Part shown: one piece after another, positions 18,427-27,034 of the stretch | How the letters are laid out: each line of letters starts with the position of its first letter | How positions within the stretch are numbered: the first letter of the stretch is position 1 | Origin: Streptomyces violaceusniger | GTDB taxonomy: Bacteria > Actinomycetota > Actinomycetes > Streptomycetales > Streptomycetaceae | DNA length: 64,000 nt | NCBI GenBank assembly: GCA_005405945.1 | Contig: BJHW01000002.1 | Span: 2,356,001-2,420,000 of the forward strand | Direction: 5' to 3' | Made by a program: the position numbers and the translations under genes | Notes under the pieces: generated by a model | What the model was told of the DNA's origin: nothing | Databases searched by the model: none | Seen by the model: the letters and a program-made list of their open reading frames with translations, nothing else

Positions 18427-18807
18427 TCAGCTAAGTCTTTCGAAACGGAACCGGGTCGAGCGCGCGGTCTCAGGGCGGCCGCTCCAGCAGAGGTCGATTG
18501 GGGCTCCCGGTTCCAGGCGTTCGGGGTTGAAGGCGAGGAAGCGGTAGTGGGTGGAGTCCACCTCGGCGACCTCGACCACGAGCGTGGTGCCGACTTGCAG
18601 GGCCGGGCCGAGTGCACGAGCCGGGATGGGAGCGTTGGTTTCCACCAGGAATTCCACCACGTCCCCGCCCTCGGGCAGCGCCGAGCGGAAGTTGCGGAAC
18701 TGAGGCGGCTCGTAGCGGATCAACCGGGTGTCGATCGAGAGCACATCTGGGAGTTCGTGGCGTTCTCGCGGCGCTGGAGGTTCGAGTTCGCCAGGGTCGT
18801 TCGTCAT
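18427..18807 (-). CDS. Hypothetical protein downstream of the hydrolase
   Basis: 126 residues from ATG 18807, with AAGGAGC 12 bases upstream. The body (LPDVLSIDTRLIRYEPPQFR, VVEFLVETNAPIPARALGPA, TLVVEVAEVDSTHYRFLAF) looks like a beta-rich domain, and no family was recognised. It starts 14 bp after the end of the large hydrolase gene, so the two are probably one operon. No signal peptide or membrane helix is visible. Confidence 0.7.
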   Translation of the reverse strand: MTNDPGELEPPAPRERHELPDVLSIDTRLIRYEPPQFRNFRSALPEGGDVVEFLVETNAPIPARALGPALQVGTTLVVEVAEVDSTHYRFLAFNPERLEPGAPIDLCWSGRPETARSTRFRFERLS

Positions 18808-18821
18808 CTGATGATGCTCCT

Positions 18822-21352
18822 TCAGAGCGGCTTGACCAGCTGGAGGTCGTCGAAGGCCAGGGCACGGCGTCCTGGGCGGTTGTACTCGATGAGGACTGCC
18901 TGGATCCGATCGAGCTGGATGTTTGGGGTCGCGGCCCGGAAGCACTCGGGCGGAACCGCAGGGTCTTAAGCATGGTCTTGGTCTTCTGGGGGCGGTCAAA
19001 CGGGCGGGGCACACCGCCCACGGAGTCGGAATCGACCCATGCCGTGGTGCCTCGGCTGTCCTCAAGCCCCAACCGGAACCCGGTGGCGTCCGGCGGTAGT
19101 TGCCCCCTGGCGACTTCAGCGGCGCGCAGCCAGAGCTCGACACCTCTGAAGTCCAAGGAGCGTACGGACGAGCGGAAGATCCCGCCGGTCTTCCTCGGTT
19201 CCATGACCATGCCGACACTCAGCCCAAAGAAGGACTGGTTGAAGGCAGTGGGTACTTGGTCGAATGGATACTCGTCGGCGACCATGCCTCCGGACTGCGC
19301 AGTTGGCAGCCCGAGTGAGTTGGTGCCGATGCCGTTGCGGTCCTCGTGATCGTCGATGGTGGGGAACCTGCGTATGCGAAGGACTGCTGGACGAGGGAGG
19401 TGAGGACTCCGGCCGGCCGTTGCCGTCCGTCGAGGAAGACGTGTGTGCCGTGGCCGAGCAGCCGGGAGCGGAAGAAGGCCGTCCCATAGACGTCGAGGAC
19501 GCGTTCGTGCTCGCCCCGGGAGACCACGGCCGTCACCCCGTCGTTGGAGAGCCACTGGCGGTTGAAGAAGTTGTGGTTGGTGTTGTGCACGTACTGCTGG
19601 GACTTGTACGGGCTCGGCTTGGCGCGGTCGTAGAACTGCGCCCCGTTGTTGTCGACTACATCGCCGTCCGCGGCGGGAAGGATCGTCATGAAGGCGTATT
19701 CGTCCGGCTCGATCGTGGGCATGCTGGCCCAGTAGCGGAAGTTGGTCGGCGCCAGCGCGAGCACGGCCAGGATGGTGACCCCGATCGCGGGGAGGACGGT
19801 CGGGAGGGTGACCACCGCATCCCCGCCGCGGGAGTGGCCCATCAGGCCCAGGCGGGCGAAGTCGATCCGTTCGAAGAAGCGGGACCCTGCATCCGCGTCG
19901 AGGGTCTGGAAGTGGCGGATTGAGTCGATGATCAGGTCGGCCCGGGCCTCGATGTTGCCGACCCCGGACGATCCGCCGTTGAGCGCGTTGCAGTCGACCG
20001 AGACGGCGATGATCCCCATCCGGGCGAGGCTGTCCTGGAAGTAGTCGTAGCCGAGATAGCTGGGATCCGCCGGGGCGTGGTTGCCGTGGGCGAGCACCAC
20101 GATCGGCACCCGTCCCGTCCCGGCCAGCCGTGCGTTGAACGGCTGTCCCGTTCCGTCGTCCTCCGCCGGGTATCGGACGCTTCCGTGTACGGGCCCGTCG
20201 GAGTACTCGTCGGAACCGACCGGGAACAGGTCCAGTGCCGATGGATCGTGGGTGAACGGTGGATCCACGCAGGCCACCGTCACTTGGAGTCCGAGGTGGG
20301 CGGGGCAGGCCGGCGGCAGCGACTGGGTGACCACGACGGTGTCCCCGACCGCGACCGGCTGGCTGAGCTGGACACGGGGAGCACTGCCGAGTCCGACCTG
20401 GACACCATTGCGATAGACCTTGATCTGGGCGCCTGGGGCGGAGCTCGTGATGGAGACGCTCAGGTCCCCGCCCTGGAGCGGGCCGACGCCGGGGCCGGCA
20501 GCGCTGAGCACGGCTGGATCGTGACGTCTCCGGGCGGGCTCGGTGGGCCGGAGTCACAGAGTCGCTGAGTCGCTGTGACCGTCTCTCCGGCCGTGAACGG
20601 TGTGTCGAACGAGACGAGCAAGGCGCCGCCCCAGCATCGGTAGGTGCCGACCGGCGCACCGTTGCGGGTGAACGAGACCCGGGCGCCGTTAGCGATGCCG
20701 GTGATGCGCAGTTGCTCACTGCCCTCGTAACCCGGATCGATCGCCGGAGTCGGCAGAGGGGTCGGGCCGGGCTGGACGAGATGATCGACCGAGGGCGGAC
20801 TCCCGTCGCCGCAGAGGTCGAAATGTGCGCGGACGTGCTGGCCCAGACCGTACGGCGGGTCGATGTTCACGCCCTGCACGGGCGCAGCGCAGCCATCGAC
20901 GCGGCCGACCTCGGCCCCGTCCGCGGTGATCCGGACGTTTCCGCCCCGAGCAGATTGGCCACGCCGGTGCGAACCCCGCACTCCAGTGGCGGAGCGGGGT
21001 TGATCTGCGGCCGAGGAGGCCCGGCCGGGAACTCCCTCGTGTGGTCGAGGACGGTCGACGGCTGACTCCAGTCGCTCTGCAGGCCGCCCAGGCGCTGCCG
21101 GGAACGCACCGTCTGCCCCGCCACCAACGGTGCGGGAAGCGGGAGCGTTGCCCCGACCGGCTCGGGGAAGCCCACCTGCTGGGTGACCACGACGGCCCCG
21201 TCGACCTCGATGTCGATCTCCGCATGGGGGAGGAAGCCGAACACCGTGACCCCGATGGCGCACTGGTACAGCTCGACCAGAAGTGGCGGCGAGAGCAGCT
21301 CGCGATTGTCCTCCAGGTGCAGCCGCCTGATGTCCACCACTCGTTGCCCCAT
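18822..21352 (-). CDS. Large alpha/beta-hydrolase with N-terminal beta modules (four frameshifts)
   Basis: Start ATG 21352. Reading across four one-base gaps (near 20930, 20500, 19365 and 18955) gives one protein of about 840 residues. The N-terminal third has at least three repeat-like beta modules, each with a pattern of NG, VG, then GETVTATQRL or GDTVVVTQSL. A central alpha/beta-hydrolase domain follows: VPIVVLAHGNHAP, DSLARMGIIAVSVDCNALNG and nucleophile elbow LMGHSRGGDAV. The C-terminal region (MEPRKTGGIFRSSVRSLDF, then LDRIQAVLIEYNRPGRRALA) resembles a beta-sandwich. Each shift looks like one missing base. An ester or polymer hydrolase is plausible; substrate unknown. Confidence 0.65.
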
Positions 21353-21368
21353 GACGCCCCTTACCCAT

Positions 21369-21698
21369 CCTTACGTTGAGTAGTTAGTCATCACCTTACG
21401 TGACAATGTCGCAGGTGGCGAGCAAAGGAGCGCCGACGCCGCGGCCGCCGGACCGCGGCACGCCTCTCGGTGGCCGCCGCCGACAATCTCGACATCTCGG
21501 CAGGGGGACCGTCATTACGCACCCCAGTAGTGCGCTGTGACCCGAGAGGAAGTGCCGTTCGCTTGCCAGGCGGTGGGCTGGATGCTTGCCCAGGACACCA
21601 ACGCGGGCTCGTACAAGCTTTCCCCCACCTCACGGATCCGCATCGCCAACGGGTACGGGCCCCGTGCCGCCACCGCCCGCGCCACCTGCGCGGTCAGC
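21369..21698. other. Unassigned intergenic or remnant region
   Basis: No recognisable gene between the hydrolase start and the resolvase remnant. A minus-strand frame contains TAQVARAVAARGPYPLAMRI, which looks coding but was not identified; it may belong to the broken gene at 21699-22106. Confidence 0.35.
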
Positions 21699-22106
21699 TC
21701 AGGCGCCTTCGGCCACGACCTCGGCCGCATCGACATTCCACACCCCACCCGCGACCGGGAACGCCAAGACGGCCGCCGCTGTCCCGACCAACGAGCCGCC
21801 AGCCCCGCCGGGCACGGAATAAGCCAGCAGGATCGGTGACAAGGTTCTTACCAGCACCCCTGAACCGGAGACCGGTTCGGCGCCGGCCCCGGCCGGGCGC
21901 GGCAACTGCACCCAGGGCGTGCCGGGCTTCCGTACTGCGGGGACGGCAACGTTCAGCGCCTTCGCCAGCGAGGGCACGAGCCGGAAGCGGGCGGTGTGGT
22001 ACTGGATCGCCACCCGACCCTTGGTCGTACGGCACGGGGAGCCCGCCGGGGCGGCGCAGGTGGACATGGGGCAGTCGTGCGCTTCAACGCGCTTGTGAAT
22101 ATCCAT
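21699..22106 (-). pseudogene. Zinc-finger N-terminus of a serine-recombinase-type gene, truncated
   Basis: Begins MDIHKRVEAHDCPMSTCAAP with a Cys-rich motif (CPMSTC, then PC and H) followed by GRVAIQYHTARFRLVPSLAK. This is the N-terminal zinc-finger extension I associate with some Streptomyces resolvases. After about 85 residues the sequence becomes unrelated, and no resolvase catalytic domain follows, so it looks truncated or frameshifted. Its start codon lies within the left repeat cluster of the neighbouring tni transposon and faces away from tniA. Confidence 0.5.
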
Positions 22107-22219
22107 AGTCGCGTGCGCGGATGAGCTGGGGTTTCATCGCGGAGTGCAGGGAACTGTGAACTCTCCCACGTCACAAAGTCGTGTGCACTACGGTCGAGTT
22201 GGTCCGTAGTCGTGTGCGC
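22106..22219 (+). repeat. Three 13-bp repeats upstream of tniA
   Basis: Copies TAGTCGCGTGCGC (22106), AAGTCGTGTGCAC (22176) and TAGTCGTGTGCGC (22207) share direction. Spacing is 70 and 31 bp. Multiple short binding sites at transposon ends are characteristic of Tn7- and Tn5053-like transposases. Confidence 0.6.
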
Positions 22220-22237
22220 GTTGCGGAGGGGGCCCGG

Positions 22238-23890
22238 GTGGCGGAGGGACCTGTGGCCGAGCGCGGGGTGCTGACCGCGCACGACGAGGTGTGGGATACC
22301 GCGGTGCGGCAGGCCGAGGTGATCGGGCCTCTTGCCGAGAAGGCCAGAGTGGGGCTGGCGGACGCGGACGAGGCCGCCGCGATGCTGGGGATATCCCGGC
22401 GCCAGGTGTATGTGCTGCTCGCGCGGTGGCGCGCGGGTGAGGGGGTTGTGTCGGATCTGCTGCCGGGCCGCTCCAGCGGCGGCCGCGGGGGTGGACGGCT
22501 GCCGGACGAGGCCGAGGCGATCGTTGGAGAGGTGCTGCGCAGGCGGTACCTGACCCGGCAGCGCCGGAGCGTGGCGGCCGTCCACCGGGAGATCGCGCGT
22601 CAGTGCCGAACGCGGGGCCTGCGGGTTCCCTCGCGGGGAACGGTGGTGCGGCGGATCGCGCGGCTGGAGCCGGTCTCCTCTGTTACCGCGCGCGAGGGAA
22701 GTGACGCGGCCCGCCGGTTGCGGTCAGCTGGGGGTGCGCCGCCCGCGGTCACCGGTCTTCTGGAGCAGGTCCAGATCGACCACACGCCGGTGGATGTGAT
22801 TGTGGTGGATGAGCTGCACAGGATGCCGATCGGCCGCCCGTACCTGACGGCGGCGATCGACGTGGCCAGCCGGTGCGTGGTGGGCCTGGTAGTGACGCTG
22901 GAGGCGCCGTCGGCGACCTCGGTCGGGCTGTGCCTGGCGCACGCGGCTTGCGACAAGCGGCCGTGGCTGGAGCGGCTGGGGGTGGAGGCGGCCTGGCCGA
23001 TGAGCGGCAAGCCGCGCGAGCTGTACGTGGACAACGCCGCCGAGTTCAAGAGCGAGGCCCTGCGGCGCGGCTGCGACCAGCACAGCATCAAGCTGCGGTA
23101 CCGGCCGCCGGGCCAGCCGCACTTCGGCGGGATCATCGAGCGGCTGATCGGCACGATGATGGAGCTGGTGCACGAGCTGCCGGGCACCACGTTCTCCAGT
23201 ACCGCCGAGCGCGGCTCCTACGACAGCGACAAGGCAGCCGCGCTGACCGTGCGGGAGCTTCAACGGTGGCTGGCGCTGGCGCTGGCCTGCTACCACGGCC
23301 AGGTGCACGAGACCTTGGGCCGCACGCCGGCCGGGGTCTGGGCGGAGAAGGCCGCCGGGGCCGCGTTGGTGACGGTGACCAACGAGACCGCGTTCCTGGT
23401 GGACTTCCTGCCGGTGGTCCGCCGGACGTTGTCCCGGTCGGGGTTCGTGATCGACTACGTGCAGTACTACAGCGACGCGCTGAAGCCGTGGATCGCTCGC
23501 CGCGAAGAGATCGGCCGGTTCGTCCTGCGTCGTGACCCGCGGGATATAAGCCGGATCTGGGCCCTGGACCCGGACGGCACCAACTATCTGGAGGTGCCGT
23601 ACCGGACGCTGTCGCGGCCCCCCATCAGCGCGTGGGAGCAGAAGGCGGCCGTCGCACGGCTGCACGAGCTGGGCCGCGCCGAGGTCGACGAGAACGCGCT
23701 GTTCACCATGGTCGCGCAGATGCGCCGGATCACCGACAGCGCCAGCGCGGCCACCCGCAAGGCCCGCCGCGACCGCCAGCGCCGCACCCCGACGCCGCCC
23801 CGGCCGAAGCCGGCACCCCCGCCCAAGCCGCCGGCCGACCAGGACGGGGATGGTGCGGCCAGGCCGTTCGAGGTGATCGAGCAGTGGTGA
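22238..23890 (+). CDS. tniA: TniA transposase (Mu/Tn5053 DDE integrase)
   Basis: Start GTG 22238 behind GGAGGGGG (GTG 22181 and 22253 are also in frame). An N-terminal HTH (ADEAAAMLGISRRQVYVLL) precedes the DDE catalytic core: Asp181 in QIDHTPVDV, Asp265 in YVDNAAEF and Glu301 in GGIIERLIGTMM, giving the D(35)E spacing of retroviral-type integrases. A Mu-type C-terminal beta-barrel region follows (DISRIWALDPDGTNYLEVP), then a basic proline-rich tail. About 550 residues, close to Tn5053 TniA. It should cut and join the element ends together with TniB and TniQ. Confidence 0.93.
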   Translation: MAEGPVAERGVLTAHDEVWDTAVRQAEVIGPLAEKARVGLADADEAAAMLGISRRQVYVLLARWRAGEGVVSDLLPGRSSGGRGGGRLPDEAEAIVGEVLRRRYLTRQRRSVAAVHREIARQCRTRGLRVPSRGTVVRRIARLEPVSSVTAREGSDAARRLRSAGGAPPAVTGLLEQVQIDHTPVDVIVVDELHRMPIGRPYLTAAIDVASRCVVGLVVTLEAPSATSVGLCLAHAACDKRPWLERLGVEAAWPMSGKPRELYVDNAAEFKSEALRRGCDQHSIKLRYRPPGQPHFGGIIERLIGTMMELVHELPGTTFSSTAERGSYDSDKAAALTVRELQRWLALALACYHGQVHETLGRTPAGVWAEKAAGAALVTVTNETAFLVDFLPVVRRTLSRSGFVIDYVQYYSDALKPWIARREEIGRFVLRRDPRDISRIWALDPDGTNYLEVPYRTLSRPPISAWEQKAAVARLHELGRAEVDENALFTMVAQMRRITDSASAATRKARRDRQRRTPTPPRPKPAPPPKPPADQDGDGAARPFEVIEQW

Positions 23891-24783
23891 ACGAGGACGG
23901 ACTGGCGCACCTGCACCCGGCCTCGCAGCAGATCGCGCGGCTGCCGGATGCCGAACGGCTGCGGTACGTACAGGCGGACCGGTGGATCGGCTACCCGCGG
24001 GCCACGGAGGCGCTGGAGCGGCTGGAGACGCTGCTGGCCTGGCCGTCCAAGCAGCGGATGCCGAACCTGCTGCTGATCGGGCCGACCAACAACGGCAAGT
24101 CGATGATCGTGGAGAAGTTCCGCCGCACCCACCCGCCCATCTCGCACCCGGACCGCGAGGAGATCCCGGTACTGGCGATGCAGATGCCCTCCGACCCGAC
24201 GGTGATCCGGTTCTACGTCGCGCTGCTGGCCGCGCTCGGCGCCCCGCTGCGGGCCCGCAGCTACCGGCTGGCCGACGTGGAACAGTTGACGCTGCGGCTG
24301 CTTCGGTCGGCCGGAGTGCGCATGCTGGTGATCGACGAGCTGCACAACATCCTCGGCGGACGCGGCGACAGGCGCCGGGAGTTCTTGAACCTGCTGCGGT
24401 TCCTGGGCAACGAGTTGCGCATCCCGCTGGTCGGAGTGGGCACCCGGGACGCCTACCTGGCCATACGGGCTGATGACCAGTTGGAGAACCGGTTCGCGCC
24501 GCCGACACTGCCGCGCTGGGAGACCGACGCCGACGCCTGCTCGCTGCTGGCCAGCTTCGCCGCGGCGTTCCCGCTGCGCAGGCCCTCGCCGATCACCTCC
24601 GCCGAGATGGCCGACTACCTGCTCACCCGCAGCGAAGGCACGATCGGCGAGCTGACCCACCTGCTCACCGACGCCGCGGTGGCCGCCATCGAATCCGGCG
24701 AAGAAGCCATCAATCGGCGCACCCTGCTGCTGGCCCCGTACGCCGGCCCAGCGAGCGGCGCCGGCTGTTCGAGCGCGAGCTGA
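23887..24783 (+). CDS. tniB: TniB ATP-binding transposition protein
   Basis: 298 residues. GTG 23887 overlaps the tniA stop by four bases (GTGA), so translation is coupled. Walker A is GPTNNGKS at residues 65-72; Walker B is MLVIDELHN, followed by sensor-region GVGTRDAYLAI and the arginine-rich LENRFAPPTLPRW. This is the TniB/TnsC class of AAA ATPase that selects target DNA and activates the TniA transposase. No damage seen. Confidence 0.93.
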   Translation: MNEDGLAHLHPASQQIARLPDAERLRYVQADRWIGYPRATEALERLETLLAWPSKQRMPNLLLIGPTNNGKSMIVEKFRRTHPPISHPDREEIPVLAMQMPSDPTVIRFYVALLAALGAPLRARSYRLADVEQLTLRLLRSAGVRMLVIDELHNILGGRGDRRREFLNLLRFLGNELRIPLVGVGTRDAYLAIRADDQLENRFAPPTLPRWETDADACSLLASFAAAFPLRRPSPITSAEMADYLLTRSEGTIGELTHLLTDAAVAAIESGEEAINRRTLLLAPYAGPASGAGCSSAS

Positions 24784-24784
24784 C

Positions 24785-25981
24785 GTGAACACGGCGCGGC
24801 GATGGCCGCTGCACCCGCAGCCCGGCCCTCTGGAATCGCTGTCATCGTGGCTGGAACGGCTGGCCCGCCCCTACGAGATCCGTGTGGAGGACCTGCTGAC
24901 ACGTAACCTCGGCCTGGACATGCCCGTGCCGGACGACCTCGACTACGACCCGCCGGCGGCGATGCTCGCCGCGCTGGCGATGCGCACCGGCGTCGAGACC
25001 GCCCGGCTACGGGCGATGACGCTGGCCGGCTGGGAGCCGTGGCTGATCGAAGGGCTCACCGCGCCGATCGAGGACACCCAACCGGTGTTCGACGCCTACG
25101 TCCGCGACAACTCGGTACTCCTCGCCCCTGGCAAGGCAGGCGTCAACAAGGTCTCGCCCTTTCCGGCGCTGGCCGGGGCCGTGGCTGGGGTACTGGGGGC
25201 TGTACCGGGACTGCCCCGTATGCGCCGCCGATCCCGAACGCGGGAAGGCCCTGGTGTGGCGGCTGCCCCTGGTGACCGGCTGGTTCGAGCACGGGTGCCG
25301 CCTAGAGGACGCCATACAAGTCCACCGGTCGGTCGCCTACGGCCACAAGGGCCCGGCCCCGACGCCGCTCGCCGAACCTCTGGCCACCGTGGACCGCTAC
25401 ACCTACGAAGGGCTCACCACCGGGCGGGTCGCCCTCCCGGGCCGCACCGTGCACGCCGGGGTGTGGTTCCGGCTGCTGCGGTCCCTGCTCGATGAGGTCA
25501 GCGTCTCCTCGACCAGCGGCCGAGGCAGGCACGGCCGGGCCGTCCTGGAGCACGTCTGGCAGGCCACCGGCCGCAAATACCGCGCCGGACTGAACATCTG
25601 GCGGCCGTACGAGAACCTCAAGCCCGACATCCAGGAGGCGATGCTGCATGCCGCCGGCACCGCGCTGCACCTGGCCGCCGCCGGAACCATCACCGCCCGG
25701 GGCCGCCTCGCTCCTGCTCTGGCGCCCCAACCCGACCGGCACGTCTACGCCGGCGACCGGCCGCGCCGCGGCTCCCGGGCGGGGGAGATGGTCCGATGGG
25801 AGACAGTGCTCGCCCCGGCCCGCACGGACCGGGATGCCGCGCGGCGACTTCTGGCCCAGCTCGCCGAAACTGCCCCACCCTCTACTGGTTCGAACAAGAG
25901 CGCGCCTGCCTTCTCGATGTCGGTGTCCCCGCCGACTTCCTGCCCAGCGCCCGCGAACTCGGCCGCACCGACCTGGCCTGA
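24785..25981 (+). CDS. tniQ: TniQ-family transposition protein (two frameshifts)
   Basis: Starts one base after tniB. The N-terminus has the TniQ pattern PLHPQPGPLESLSSWLERLA. The zinc-binding section reads YWGLYRDCPVC and, further on, WFEHGCRLED, but it is in a different frame from the start: between about 25145 and 25200 one base is extra or two are missing. A second shift near 25876 restores the C-terminus (TLYWFEQERACLLDVG, ending at 25981). Corrected length is about 398 residues. TniQ is required for transposition of Tn5053-type elements and for target choice in Tn7-like ones. Confidence 0.82.
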
Positions 25982-25987
25982 CATCCG

Positions 25988-26140
25988 TGTTCCACATCCT
26001 TGGAAGTGGAACAGGATGCTCGATGCTCCGTCAGGATGCTGGCGTCCTGCGGCGATCTGCCTGCCGGCCGTTCCATTAGTCGTCCCACAAGAAACGTTCC
26101 AAAATACCCGTACGGAGGCAACTTCCGGTACGGTACGGCC
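25988..26140 (+). promoter_or_regulatory. Putative res site of the tniR resolvase
   Basis: The 159 bp between tniQ and tniR contain an inverted repeat TGTTCCAC / GTGGAACA (25988-25995 and 26006-26013), then CGTTCC and the pair GTACGGAGG / CCGGTACGG just before the start codon. Serine resolvases of this transposon class act at a res site in exactly this position. Subsites were judged by eye. Confidence 0.55.
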
Positions 26141-26770
26141 ATGGCGACCGACCAGCGGCACCCCGCCCAGGGACTTGAACTCGCGTACGCCCGAGTCTCC
26201 ACCACCAAGCAGAGCCTGGAACGCCAACTCGACGCCCTCAGAGCAGCGGGCATCCCGGAGACACGGATCTACGTCGACAAGGAGAGCGGCGCCACCGTCG
26301 AGCGCCCCGGCCTGACCGACCTGCTCGCCTACGCGTGGGCCGGCGACACGATCGTGGTCCACACGCTCGACCGGCTCGGAAGGAACCTGCGCGAAGTCCT
26401 CAACCTCGTCCACGACCTCAACGAAAAGCAGATTGGGGTCCGTTCACTGGCCGACCCCCTGCCGATCAACACCGCAGACGAGGGCATGGGCCGCATCGCC
26501 TTCCTGCTGCTGGCCCTCTTCGCAGAGATGGAACGCACCTTCACCGCCGAACGCGCCGCCCACGCCCGCGCCGTCGCCGAAGCCGCCGGCCGCCGTATCG
26601 GCCGACCCGTCGCCCACTCCGCCGACAAGATCGAGTACGCCAGGCTCCTCAAGCAACAGGGCACCAGCCTCGGGCAGATCGCCGCGAAGACCGGAATCCC
26701 CAAGACCTCGCTTCACCGCTATCTCGCGGAGGCAAGCTCCGCCGCCGCGCCGTCCGGAGACGCACAATGA
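26141..26770 (+). CDS. tniR: Serine resolvase TniR
   Basis: 209 residues from ATG 26141. Catalytic serine is in YARVSTTKQSLERQLDAL; the conserved arginine motif is HTLDRLGRNLREVL, and the resolvase E-helix region FAEMERTFTAERAAHARA follows. The C-terminus has an HTH of the recombinase type (GTSLGQIAAKTGIPKTSLHR). It should resolve cointegrates formed during tniABQ transposition. It appears intact. Confidence 0.93.
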   Translation: MATDQRHPAQGLELAYARVSTTKQSLERQLDALRAAGIPETRIYVDKESGATVERPGLTDLLAYAWAGDTIVVHTLDRLGRNLREVLNLVHDLNEKQIGVRSLADPLPINTADEGMGRIAFLLLALFAEMERTFTAERAAHARAVAEAAGRRIGRPVAHSADKIEYARLLKQQGTSLGQIAAKTGIPKTSLHRYLAEASSAAAPSGDAQ

Positions 26771-27034
26771 CCCTGGCTCCTGACCCACAGCGGATCGAGG
26801 TCACCGGACGAGCGGAAGCCAGGCGCGAGCGGCAGTCGACAGCCCCACTCCGCGGCCGGGGACGCACCGGGGATGGAAGGCTGATCCGGATCAGCATGGC
26901 CGTCATGGCGAACACCCCCGTCTGGCGGGTTTCTGGGTAACGGGCATGTCGCCTTCGCAGTCGCGCCATGATCCCCATCGCGCTGGTTCGCCGGCCGGAG
27001 GGACAGGAATGTTCGAAACGGGGGAGGCATAGCA

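Larger units (their letters stand above)
22106..26770 (+). mobile_element. Tn5053/Tn552-type transposon (tniABQR module)
   Basis: Four genes in the canonical order tniA, tniB, tniQ, tniR, with tniA/tniB overlapping and a res-like region before tniR. Upstream of tniA are three copies of a 13-bp motif, TAGTCGTGTGCGC or close variants, at 22106-22118, 22176-22188 and 22207-22219, suited to transposase binding at the left end. The right end was not found. In Tn5053 the cargo lies beyond tniR, so the kinase gene at 27035 could be cargo. Confidence 0.8.

Noticed and set aside
18470..20719. 749-codon minus-strand open frame
   Set aside because: Mostly an arginine- and proline-rich out-of-frame shadow; only the middle part (about 18960-19365) is the true frame of the large hydrolase.
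22106..26770. CRISPR-associated transposon
   Set aside because: TniQ is present, but there are no cas genes or guide array nearby and the element has its own resolvase, as in Tn5053.
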